A stretch of DNA of 64,000 bases from a bacterium (lineage in GTDB: Bacteria > Bacteroidota > Bacteroidia > Flavobacteriales_D > Crocinitomicaceae): contig JANSYQ010000002.1 of assembly GCA_024742305.1 (NCBI GenBank), forward strand, positions 248,001 to 312,000, given 5' to 3'. Made by a program: the position numbers and the translations under genes. The notes beneath the pieces were generated by a model. The model ran no database searches, was not told where the DNA came from, and worked only from the letters and a program-made list of their open reading frames with translations. Of this stretch, positions 37,245-45,061 are shown one piece after another; the stretch's first letter is position 1; every line of letters begins with the position of its first letter.

Positions 37245-38594
37245 CTAGGCAAAAGGGTCATCTGAAAATTTCTTGTGAATCACAGGTTCATCTTTTTCTT
37301 CTTCCATTTGTCGAATGAGCATTCGCGTTTCCCTAAACTCTTGAGCTTCCGGAACTTTTATGAACTCAACCGCATCATCTTCGACTACAGTAGAAACAAC
37401 CTTTTCGATCTCATCAAGACTTGCCTGGAAATACTCCTTTCGCATATTCACTTTGTTGACTCTTCGATCCTTGAACGCTTGATGCAGCGATGCTTCCAAT
37501 CCAGGGGCATCTTTGGAGAACATCATTGCGTGAACATCAAATTGAAATGGAACGGATGCATCTCCGAGTTCCTTTACACGATCCATAGGCTCAAGTCTCC
37601 TTGTCATTCCAATCTTGTACACATTCTCTCCAAATGATCCAAGATTTGAAATAATATAGACGTGTCCTGATCTCGTTTCCTGCGCCCTTGAAATAGCACG
37701 CTCTTTATTCTCCGTCGCCTCTTGTAGTTTCTGTCTTAAAGCTTCAATCTGTGCATTCAACTTCTCATGCTCATCACCACTAACATAGCCTAGTTCCTTC
37801 TCTGCTTTATCCAAAGCCTTTTGGAATTTTGCTTCTTCATCTAAAGCCTTTTTGCGCGCGCGTTCTAGTTCTTTTTGCGCGCGCTCTTCCTCTCGTTGTT
37901 CAGCTCTGATCTCTTTTTCCTCTTCCTTTTCTTCGTGCTTCTTCTTGCGGTATTCATACGTGAGTTGCAATTCCTTTTCTTTCATGATGACATACTCCTT
38001 CACAATCGTCATATCATTACTCGCTCCTAACTTGTTTATAGCCTCACTCGCCTTCCAGATGCGCTCTTTAATGCGCACCACATTGTTCCAGTTCACTTTG
38101 GCGATAAGGGCATCACATTCACCATTAAATGCTCGAAGCATCAGTTTGGTTTGTCGTTTCATCATTTGCTGGCCCTTACTCTTACTCCCCTCAACAACCC
38201 ATTCGGTTCCACAGCGCACAGCAGATTCATTATGGATCATATACTTTTGATCCTCCTTGGCTTCTCGAATAGCATCTTTGAATGTTTCAGAGTCCTCATA
38301 GTCAAACACAGGCTCATAGATTCCAAAGGAAATTGATTCAAGATCGTTATGAAACAAATTGATTTCCTGTTCCAAACGTTCATAGTTCTCTTGACCTCGC
38401 GAATACTTAACACGAAGTTCTTCGATTTGGCTCAGCAAATCATCTAATACAGCTTGTTTCATTTCAACCTCTTTCTCAATCGAAGTGATCGGAGTATAAC
38501 GGTCTAACTCGTTTATTAGTTCTTGATTCTTCTCTTCAAGAGCTTGATTTTGCTGCTGTAGTTCCGCAAGCTTTTTACGATTAAATAAATCCAT
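37245..38594 (-). CDS. DUF4041 coiled-coil protein with C-terminal GIY-YIG (T5orf172) domain
   Basis: The 449-residue protein begins with a coiled coil (about 5-80), followed by the DUF4041-type segment (FGIYEPVFDYEDSETFKDAIREAKEDQKYMI, KLMLRAFNGECDALIAKVNW), a second very charged coiled coil (about 215-320), and a GIY-YIG nuclease-like domain: GHVYIISNLGSFGENVYKIGMTRR and PFQFDVHAMMFSKDAPGLEASLH. These proteins occur on phages, mobile elements and defence islands; the function is not established. It follows the Gabija-type pair on the same strand but has its own upstream palindrome, so it is probably a separate unit. Confidence 0.82.
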   Translation of the reverse strand: MDLFNRKKLAELQQQNQALEEKNQELINELDRYTPITSIEKEVEMKQAVLDDLLSQIEELRVKYSRGQENYERLEQEINLFHNDLESISFGIYEPVFDYEDSETFKDAIREAKEDQKYMIHNESAVRCGTEWVVEGSKSKGQQMMKRQTKLMLRAFNGECDALIAKVNWNNVVRIKERIWKASEAINKLGASNDMTIVKEYVIMKEKELQLTYEYRKKKHEEKEEEKEIRAEQREEERAQKELERARKKALDEEAKFQKALDKAEKELGYVSGDEHEKLNAQIEALRQKLQEATENKERAISRAQETRSGHVYIISNLGSFGENVYKIGMTRRLEPMDRVKELGDASVPFQFDVHAMMFSKDAPGLEASLHQAFKDRRVNKVNMRKEYFQASLDEIEKVVSTVVEDDAVEFIKVPEAQEFRETRMLIRQMEEEKDEPVIHKKFSDDPFA

Positions 38595-38625
38595 GGTCGA
38601 TCGTATCTTATATCAGTGAATGGTG

Positions 38626-38640
38626 TGATTTGCAATCACC
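38626..38640. promoter_or_regulatory. 15-bp palindrome upstream of the DUF4041 gene
   Basis: GTGATT-TGC-AATCAC is a perfect inverted repeat 32 bp before the start, a plausible operator. Confidence 0.4.
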
Positions 38641-38751
38641 TAAAATACACAATGCACAACTATCTCACAATACTTGATTGATTTTATCTGAACATATAAC
38701 TTGACATCAATCAACTTCTATGAATAATGAAGAATGCCCACCAGACTTGAT

Positions 38752-38773
38752 AAAAGACACCAAATATGGTGTC
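38752..38773 (-). terminator. Terminator of the RuvC-like gene
   Basis: GACACC and GGTGTC (38756-38773) pair around a 6-nt loop, with TTTT next on the minus strand, 6 bp after the stop. Confidence 0.65.
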
Positions 38774-38778
38774 CCTAA

Positions 38779-39282
38779 TCAATCGTATTGTGAAAAGTGG
38801 GTTATTACCATCGAGAGTGCATCAAATTCGCACCAAGCTGGAGTTTCTGATCCATCGAAACTGGATCGCTCCCGTGGTCGTCGTGATGCATAGTACGGAA
38901 ATTGCTTGATGATAACATCGGCAATCCCTGGCTTGTTTAACCCAAAGAAGGAACCTGATATTACTTTTCGTGAGTAATGTTGAATGGGATATCCCAATTC
39001 ATTAATCAATTCCTCAATCTGGAAAAACAGTTTCTTCATTCGCTCTCCCCTGCTCTGGTTCCGACTAAAGGCTGGTTCTAAAAGAACCAACTTCGGATCA
39101 AAGCGTTGAATCAAGTTCTTCACATACTCTAGGTATGCATCTGGATTCTTGGGAGAAAGGTAACGGTAATTACTACTTTTTACATGGGTGGGGGTATCCA
39201 TCGCTGCATAGCCAAGTGCTCGGTAGTGCGGATATATCGCTAAAACAGTGGACCTTTGGTTTGCTGTTTTAGTTTTTCCCAT
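38779..39282 (-). CDS. RuvC-like (RNase H fold) protein with altered active site
   Basis: This 167-residue protein has the RuvC layout. The first strand, STVLAIYPHYRALGYAAMD (11-29), parallels the LGIDPGxRxTGYG motif of Holliday junction resolvases; a second strand, KLVLLEPAF, carries a glutamate; the C-terminal helix EFDALSMVITH resembles xADALAxAxTH. The first catalytic Asp is replaced by Tyr (Y17), so metal-dependent cleavage may be lost or rearranged. The gene starts 14 nt inside the XRE regulator gene upstream. It probably has a recombination or replication role in the mobile element; this assignment rests on motifs seen by eye. Confidence 0.55.
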   Translation of the reverse strand: MGKTKTANQRSTVLAIYPHYRALGYAAMDTPTHVKSSNYRYLSPKNPDAYLEYVKNLIQRFDPKLVLLEPAFSRNQSRGERMKKLFFQIEELINELGYPIQHYSRKVISGSFFGLNKPGIADVIIKQFPYYASRRPRERSSFDGSETPAWCEFDALSMVITHFSQYD

Positions 39283-39592
39283 CTTCCGTAAATTGACTTA
39301 GGAAATGGATACGTTCTGCGAGGTCTACGCCATTGCTTTGATACGTTATTTCATCAATGCGGGCCTCGGCGTATCCTTCCAAAAACAATCGAAATTCTTC
39401 TATCTCGCGTTTGAGAAGTACTTCGAGTGGTTCAGCGAACAATACGTGATAACACACAACCATTTCAAGACTTGGATAGCGCTTTCCATTCTCGACACGG
39501 GAGAGTGTTCCCCAGGACTTTTGCTTCAAAAGCATGCGAACGTCATCCAGCGTGAGTGGAGATCGTTTGCGTGCCTTTTTCAATACATGCAT
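39269..39592 (-). CDS. XRE-family helix-turn-helix regulator
   Basis: This 107-residue protein has a Cro/C1-type HTH at about residues 12-62 (LTLDDVRMLLKQKSWGTLSRVENGKRYPSLEMVVCYHVLF) with the SxxxxGxxxPS turn characteristic of the family, and a helical tail. It overlaps the start of the RuvC-like gene by 14 nt, so the two are co-translated and probably co-regulated. Confidence 0.82.
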   Translation of the reverse strand: MHVLKKARKRSPLTLDDVRMLLKQKSWGTLSRVENGKRYPSLEMVVCYHVLFAEPLEVLLKREIEEFRLFLEGYAEARIDEITYQSNGVDLAERIHFLSQFTEDGKN

Positions 39593-39816
39593 AAAGTTCT
39601 TTTCTATTTAATTCGAATAATTCTGTACCTGCCTAGACAGGACATTTCTATCCTAACCTCTTTCGCAGTTTCAAGCATGGCGATACCTTCGTGCCTCCTG
39701 AGCACGGCGCCTACTTTCGTGCGCTAGGGCTTTGGACACCCTACGCACAGAACCGCCCTTGTGCGCGCTAACGCGACGCCCAAGCGGCGAACCTGCACGC
39801 AGTGCGCCAAAGACTC
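39593..39816. other. GC-rich intergenic patch
   Basis: Between about 39,660 and 39,840 the base composition becomes clearly GC-rich within an AT-rich island. It contains a copy of the CATGGCGA...CGTG...GAGCACGG element (39676-39707), related to 40363-40407, and several GTGCGC words. No coding frame is credible. Confidence 0.5.
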
Positions 39817-40365
39817 CTAGCTGCAACGAAAGCAGGAACAAGAAAGACCTTGCCTACGTTTGAGGATACACTCCACACGTTCTGTATCAGTTTGTTTTTT
39901 GAATTTGGAAGATATTTTCTGTGTCTCTTGTTGTCTATCTTTATATATAGTTATCGGCACATTATGCATTGGAGTGTTGTCTAATTGTGCTGATATAATC
40001 TCTGCTTTTGCCTTGGTGAAGTCGGTTGGTTCATAGTGAATATCACTGCGGTATTTTCTGTGTTTGGGTGATAACTCTTTTCCAGTTGGATCGGTGATTT
40101 TAATAAAGTCTCGTGATGAAAGAGACTCAACCGCTTTGGTTATTGAGCGCGGCGAGAGGCCGGTTTTTTTCTGGAATTGGCTATGGGATATTCTATCGCG
40201 TTGTTTGTTCCATCCTATGGTTTGACGAATAATGGTGAGTAATAGCTTAAGTTCTGCTTCTGAGAGCTTCGGGAGCCAGGTATCGAGGAGGATATCTGAC
40301 ACTTTGGTAAATCCTTGATCATTCATAACGAAAGGAAGTGTATCGAAGTTCGATGGAGGGGTCAT
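39817..40365 (-). CDS. Replication-initiation-like winged-helix protein (phage RepO-like)
   Basis: The ATG at 40365 gives 182 residues; ATG 40326 is an alternative and GTG 40392 is unlikely. The N-terminal half resembles the DNA-binding domain of phage replication protein O: FTKVSDILLDTWLPKLSEAELKLLL, then IGWNKQRDRISHSQFQKKTGLSPRSITKAVESLSSRDFIKI. In this family it binds the origin of the element. The C-terminal half is charged and ends in a Cys-rich tail encoded by the GC-rich patch. The start region lies inside a 45-bp palindromic element. Confidence 0.7.
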   Translation of the reverse strand: MTPPSNFDTLPFVMNDQGFTKVSDILLDTWLPKLSEAELKLLLTIIRQTIGWNKQRDRISHSQFQKKTGLSPRSITKAVESLSSRDFIKITDPTGKELSPKHRKYRSDIHYEPTDFTKAKAEIISAQLDNTPMHNVPITIYKDRQQETQKISSKFKKQTDTERVECILKRRQGLSCSCFRCS

Positions 40366-40407
40366 GGCGACAGTTTCGTGACCCCTGAGCACGGAAGTGT
40401 TGCCATG
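40363..40407. repeat. 45-bp symmetrical palindromic element
   Basis: CATGGC (40363-40368) pairs with GCCATG (40402-40407), and CGTG (40377-40380) with CACG (40390-40393), exactly symmetrical about 40385. A half-conserved copy lies at 39676-39707, and a copy of the right arm in reverse orientation at 49547-49570. Confidence 0.6.
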
Positions 40408-40441
40408 ATTTAATTTTTGGTTGTGTTAACTTCAAATTCGT

Positions 40442-40597
40442 ATGGCACAACGATCTTTTGAATTAAATCAAAAGGACATTGAGGAATTCAAGGTTCTTTA
40501 TGAGAAATACTACACTGTGGAGCTAAATAATTCTCAAGCTAAGATGCTTGCTCAGCACCTTATAGCTTTTATGGCATTCATTACGTATAAGCAATAG
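40442..40597 (+). CDS. Small protein upstream of serine recombinase (51 aa)
   Basis: A short frame begins MAQRSFELNQKDIEEFKVLY and ends AFITYKQ. It resembles the small proteins of about 50 residues (pattern LxxxDIExFKxLYxxxxxVEL) often found beside site-specific recombinase genes in several bacterial lineages. Function unknown. It is on the same strand as the recombinase, 126 bp upstream, with a terminator-like hairpin between them. Confidence 0.6.
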   Translation: MAQRSFELNQKDIEEFKVLYEKYYTVELNNSQAKMLAQHLIAFMAFITYKQ

Positions 40598-40665
40598 TTT
40601 TCAATCTCCTTTGATTCGTGTTATAACAAAAAGGCATGATCATTATTTAGAAGTCTAAGTTAAAG

Positions 40666-40712
40666 AGGAGGGACGAACGGTAATCATGCATTATCTTTCG
40701 CCCCTCCTTTTT
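40666..40712 (+). terminator. Terminator/attenuator just before the recombinase gene
   Basis: AGGAGGG-A-CGAA pairs with TTCG-C-CCCTCCT (one A-C mismatch) around a 19-nt loop, followed by TTTT. It ends 11 bp before the recombinase ATG. It may terminate the small gene or attenuate recombinase expression. Confidence 0.65.
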
Positions 40713-40723
40713 GATTTACAACT

Positions 40724-42328
40724 ATGATTAAATACTTTGTTTATGCAAGAAAAAGTCGAGACAAAGCTGAAGAACAAGTAATGTCAATTAACGGGCAGCT
40801 AGACGCAATCAATAACTTGGCTAGAAAAAATGGCTTTGTGATTGCACAGATATTCAAAGAAGAAAAAAGTGCAAAAAAACCGGGTCGACCAATTTTCAAT
40901 GAAATGATGGAACGAATTCGAGCCGGAGAAGCCAACGGAATAATATGCTGGAAATTAAATAGACTTGCCAGAAATCCTGTTGATGGAGGTGCAATATCTT
41001 GGGCTCTTCAAACCAATATCATACAAGCTATCCACAGTGTAGAAAGAACATATCTACCTACGGATAATGTACTGATGATGCAAATTGATTTCGGAATCGC
41101 AACTCAATTTATCAAGGATCTATCAAGTGATACCAAAAGAGGGCTCAGAGACAAAGCAAAGCTTGGGTGGAATCCGAAGGCTTCACTACCAATGGGATAT
41201 TTACACAACCCTAAGAAGCAGCTTGCAGATGAACAAATTATCTGCGATCCCGAACGATATTCTATAATTAAGGAGTTATGGAAGCGGATGGAAACAGGCG
41301 CCTATTCAGTTCTTGATATTCGTCGAATGGCAAGGGTTCTCGGCCTTGTCAATAAAAAAGGGAAAGAATACTCTCTTAATGCTTTCTACTTGATGTTCAG
41401 AAACCCAATGTATTATGGTAAATTCTACTGGAAAGACGAAAATGGAAATAGTGTTCTTTGGGAGGGAAAACATAAAAAGATGATTGATGAAGTCACCTTT
41501 CACAAGGTACAACAACTGATTTGCGACAGGAATCAAAACAAGGGGGCAAAGAGCTACTTTTTTCCATATCGTGGACTCATTTCCTGTGGCGAGTGCGGAG
41601 GGCATGTTACTGCCGAAAGAAAGATTCAGGCTATTTGTACGAAGTGCTCACATAAGTACTCCATTAGACGAAATGAGGTATGTCCGAAATGTAACACCTC
41701 ATTATCTTCAATGAATAATCCGAGTATCATAGACATAACCTATTACCGTTGTATGAAGAACCGCAACCAGAATTGCACTCAAAAAACCATAAACGCGAAT
41801 AGCATCAATCAAACTATACAATCACTACTTGAGAACATCTCAATTCCTAGGAAGCTGCATGATTGGCTTATGCAACGCACCGATGCTTATTACAACTCTC
41901 GTACAACGGATCAGAGTCTATTGATTAACTCTTTGAAAAAAAAGCTGGCTAGGGAGAAACAAAAATTGGAGAATCTAATCGAGCTTCGCGTCTCGGGAGA
42001 AATAAACAAGGAAGAAGCCGAAACACTAAAACTAAAATATAACCTAGAAATAAAAGCTGTCGAAGAAGAGATATTTCAGAAAGAAAAAGCTCAGTCAATT
42101 GAGAAACGCAATGCTGAGATATACTTGAAATTTGCTAAAAACTGTGTTGAAAGATTCAAGAATGGTGACGACCATGAAAAAAAAGCAATTACCGCATTTT
42201 TCATTTCGAACCTAACCTTATTGGATAAAACCCTTTATTTTTCAACAAAAAAAGCACCGGAAGTACTTTCTTTGATGCAGAAAACCTTACTCTCTGAAAT
42301 AAGCGTTTCGAACCTAAAATCTTGTTGA
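40724..42328 (+). CDS. Large serine recombinase
   Basis: This 534-residue protein has the N-terminal resolvase catalytic domain: YARKSRDKAEEQ with nucleophile S11, INGQLDAINNLA, and IICWKLNRLARNPVDGG. The Recombinase domain follows (about 160-275, GYLHNPKK, MFRNPMYYGKFYW), then a zinc-ribbon (CGECGG, CTKC, CPKC, YYRC) and a C-terminal coiled coil (about 410-470), all as in phage-type large serine integrases. It catalyses integration or excision between att sites. The att sites cannot be identified here; large serine integrases seldom use tRNA genes, so the tRNA-Asn boundary may have another cause. Confidence 0.93.
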   Translation: MIKYFVYARKSRDKAEEQVMSINGQLDAINNLARKNGFVIAQIFKEEKSAKKPGRPIFNEMMERIRAGEANGIICWKLNRLARNPVDGGAISWALQTNIIQAIHSVERTYLPTDNVLMMQIDFGIATQFIKDLSSDTKRGLRDKAKLGWNPKASLPMGYLHNPKKQLADEQIICDPERYSIIKELWKRMETGAYSVLDIRRMARVLGLVNKKGKEYSLNAFYLMFRNPMYYGKFYWKDENGNSVLWEGKHKKMIDEVTFHKVQQLICDRNQNKGAKSYFFPYRGLISCGECGGHVTAERKIQAICTKCSHKYSIRRNEVCPKCNTSLSSMNNPSIIDITYYRCMKNRNQNCTQKTINANSINQTIQSLLENISIPRKLHDWLMQRTDAYYNSRTTDQSLLINSLKKKLAREKQKLENLIELRVSGEINKEEAETLKLKYNLEIKAVEEEIFQKEKAQSIEKRNAEIYLKFAKNCVERFKNGDDHEKKAITAFFISNLTLLDKTLYFSTKKAPEVLSLMQKTLLSEISVSNLKSC

Positions 42329-42526
42329 TACATAAGGGTTTAAGGCTGTTTTACGAGCTTAGTTTCCTACAGGGGTCCAAGCCAACGTCTATCTCGAACC
42401 GAATATTTCAGTCTTGTTTCATCTATTGACCTAAATTTCATCGTTAAGTTATTCAGTACTTTACAAACTTGACTTTACATTCTTGCAAATATTATTATTC
42501 AGAATTCCGCTTAATGCGGTTTTCTT

Positions 42527-43726
42527 TTACATAAACTCAATTTTCTTACCGGTACTCGGATGGAACATTGTAATCTCACCATCGCTACTTACTTTAACGG
42601 GAAACGCATCATGTCTTCTTGCCGATAATGCTGCTGTCGTCCTAGCACCAGCGGCTGATAAACCGTCTGCCGTCCTAATCATTGAGCCGAACCCATAAAC
42701 CCGATTGTCTCCAAATATGATTGCCCCGTCCATACTGGACATCTCAAGGAACTTTCGCTTATAAATTCTTTGAGTGTTTTCTAAGTCGAATCTAAAATCA
42801 TTAAAGGACTCACCTATCCCCTTCCTGATCTCATCTGCATGTTCACTACCGATTATTGACTCTTGATTCGAAACATTTTCAGTAAAACTTGCATTATTGG
42901 TAAAAACCAGCAGTGCACCGTGTCGTTTATAGCTCAAATCAAAAAGTATTTCATAAAGATTACAGCCGATCCGATAGCTTTTATGGCTGAACGACCCTAA
43001 CAGTCCCGTAAGCATGTTCTTTAGGTGAGAAGGATCATATAAATACCAATTACCTTTTCTATATGATGCTCTTAAACCTGATGAATCACAAATAATTAAG
43101 TCTCCTCGGGTCGTTCTATGAAAAGACCAGTGCCAATCCTTAGTTAGCTTATACTGCTGGTATGAATGTAAGAATTCCGGATAAAACTTGTAACGATATG
43201 ATTCTCCTATGTCATCTACTCTCACATACTCATAACCGATAAATTCAACCTTACCATTTACTACAAAAAACACGCTTTGATCCTTCCCTAGTGGATCGAT
43301 AAGTTTGTGAAATGAACTGTCAGTCACATCAAAAGAAGCTGGTGTTCCATCTTCCAAATTGAACAACAGGTTAATCGCAATGGAATCATTCTCATAGGTA
43401 CGTCCATGCATTTCGTCATTGAATTCAATAAGCTTTTTCCAGTCAATTTTCTCCTCAATATTTGTCAACCATTGAATAGCCACTGCTTCTTGGATAATCC
43501 TCTTTGCCGTACTGTTTGAAAAACTCGATGTTGTTTCAATTAATCCCTTTAGTTCTGCGGATGCAAAGTCTCTAATTGACTCGAGTTCTGGCGTTGGTCT
43601 ATATGCTTTTATATAAGTCGTGGTTTCCCCGCATGTAACAAAGTTCGTTGTTACCTCACTTCCATAGTCGAACCAGTTCGGAATCATATTAAGAAAGGTT
43701 TCGATTGCCTCTTTTTCGCTTATCAT
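42527..43726 (-). CDS. DAC (DisA_N-like) domain protein, probably a sensor
   Basis: The 399-residue protein ends in a segment that follows the diadenylate-cyclase fold: MDGAIIFGDNRVYGFGSMI with the DGA motif (D333-A335), and GARTTAALSARRHDAFPV (360-377) where active enzymes have G-T-R-H-R-A-A-L. The RHR motif is therefore RTT (R362-T364), so nucleotide synthesis is unlikely and nucleotide sensing more so, as proposed for DACN-type sensor domains of conflict systems. The N-terminal 300 residues are not recognised. It is divergent from the HerA/VirD4-like ATPase gene with a 132-bp shared upstream region. Confidence 0.65.
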   Translation of the reverse strand: MISEKEAIETFLNMIPNWFDYGSEVTTNFVTCGETTTYIKAYRPTPELESIRDFASAELKGLIETTSSFSNSTAKRIIQEAVAIQWLTNIEEKIDWKKLIEFNDEMHGRTYENDSIAINLLFNLEDGTPASFDVTDSSFHKLIDPLGKDQSVFFVVNGKVEFIGYEYVRVDDIGESYRYKFYPEFLHSYQQYKLTKDWHWSFHRTTRGDLIICDSSGLRASYRKGNWYLYDPSHLKNMLTGLLGSFSHKSYRIGCNLYEILFDLSYKRHGALLVFTNNASFTENVSNQESIIGSEHADEIRKGIGESFNDFRFDLENTQRIYKRKFLEMSSMDGAIIFGDNRVYGFGSMIRTADGLSAAGARTTAALSARRHDAFPVKVSSDGEITMFHPSTGKKIEFM

Positions 43727-43858
43727 TTACTTTACGAATAGTGATTTTTACAATTGCTAAAAGTATCAAAATTTCATTTTCAATAACGTTGGAAACTGCC
43801 ATCGAATAATTAATGTCTCCTTGCAATTTACCTCATAACGAGCAAACATGTCATCGTT

Positions 43859-45061
43859 ATGAGAACCGATGCAAATAACAAAATATACTTTGCTAAAACC
43901 CTCGAATCTCACGGAGGCAAACTCTTCGCTCAGCACCAAAAAGACAAAATATACCACTCCCTCATTACAGGAGCCACCGGAACCGGAAAGTCAAATCTTC
44001 TCAAAACCATGATTCTTGGGGAAATCGAAAACAACGCGGGGTCAGTTATTGTTTTTGATCCGAATGGGGATCTTGTCCATGACATCATTGGAGACTGCTC
44101 ACCAAAACGAAGAAAAGATATTATCCTTATTGATCCTTCAAGACCCAATCATCAATATGGTTACAATCCACTCAAAAAAGTACCTGATGAACACAAACAT
44201 AGAGTGGTGTCTGAAGTCATGGAAATATTTTCGCGATTATACCCACAAAACGGCGCACGTGCTGATCATATTCTTAGACATTGCCTCTATCTCCTACTCG
44301 AGCAAAATCATGCGTCTCTGGCGGATATTCCAAAACTTCTTGTTGATGACGAGTTTCGCTACCAATGTCGCCTTCGCACAAACAACGAGACTATTCAGAA
44401 TTTCTGGCTTAAGGAGTTTCCTAAATATCGATCAGATGCCATTTTACCGATTCTTTCTCAACTTGGGTTTCTTCTCAATCATCCTGCAATCAGAAGCACC
44501 GTAATAGAGCCAAAATACGACCTTCACCTTCGGCATGTCATTGATAATAAGAAGATCATTCTTATTGCTATTTCCAAAGGAAAACTTGGAAGTGATGTAA
44601 GTGCATTTATCGGTTCAATTCTTCTTACCTCACTCACCATTGCAGTGTACGGTCGAGCTAATATGCCAGAATGGAAACGACCCTACAGTTCCCTTTACAT
44701 TGACGAGTTCCAAAACTTCAATATTTCTTCAATTATTGGTGCTTTTGCAGAGGTGCGTAAATATGGTCTCGCTATGACCGTAGCGACACAGAGACTCTCT
44801 TCCTTAAAACCAGAAATTGCAGCGGCAACTATTGGTAACGTGGGAAGCTTATTCACCTTCCGAGTTTCTTATGATGAAGCCAGAGTATTAGCAAAATATA
44901 TGATGCCACGTATTACCGCAGAAGACATTGTTTCACTTCCAAATTACCACATAGCACTATCAATGATGATCAATGGAACTGTTTCGATACCTTTTATTGC
45001 TATGACAGCAACTCCAAAAGAATTGTTTAATCGCAAGTCTATGGATATCCCATCTCCTTAA
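43859..45061 (+). CDS. HerA/VirD4-like P-loop ATPase
   Basis: This 400-residue protein has Walker A TGATGTGKSN (residues 37-46), Walker B SLYIDEFQNF (D282/E283) and the C-terminal segments of TraD/TraG-type coupling proteins (VATQRLSSLKPEIAAATIGNVGSLFTFR, DIVSLPNYHIAL). There is no membrane segment, unlike true coupling proteins, so it is a soluble HerA/FtsK-superfamily DNA-pumping ATPase. It may mobilise the element or act with the divergent DAC-like sensor. Its 3' end overlaps the convergent PLD gene by 23 bp. Confidence 0.8.
   Translation: MRTDANNKIYFAKTLESHGGKLFAQHQKDKIYHSLITGATGTGKSNLLKTMILGEIENNAGSVIVFDPNGDLVHDIIGDCSPKRRKDIILIDPSRPNHQYGYNPLKKVPDEHKHRVVSEVMEIFSRLYPQNGARADHILRHCLYLLLEQNHASLADIPKLLVDDEFRYQCRLRTNNETIQNFWLKEFPKYRSDAILPILSQLGFLLNHPAIRSTVIEPKYDLHLRHVIDNKKIILIAISKGKLGSDVSAFIGSILLTSLTIAVYGRANMPEWKRPYSSLYIDEFQNFNISSIIGAFAEVRKYGLAMTVATQRLSSLKPEIAAATIGNVGSLFTFRVSYDEARVLAKYMMPRITAEDIVSLPNYHIALSMMINGTVSIPFIAMTATPKELFNRKSMDIPSP

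Noticed and set aside
38719-38892. Plus-strand frame of 57 codons starting MNNEECPPD
   Set aside because: Most of it lies opposite the RuvC-like gene and its start contains that gene's terminator hairpin; no coding pattern.
39802-39984. Plus-strand frame through the GC-rich patch
   Set aside because: It overlaps the replication-protein gene on the other strand and has no recognisable sequence.
42507-42525. CCGC/GCGG hairpin after the serine recombinase
   Set aside because: The stem is only four pairs and lies 180 bp after the stop; too weak to call a terminator.
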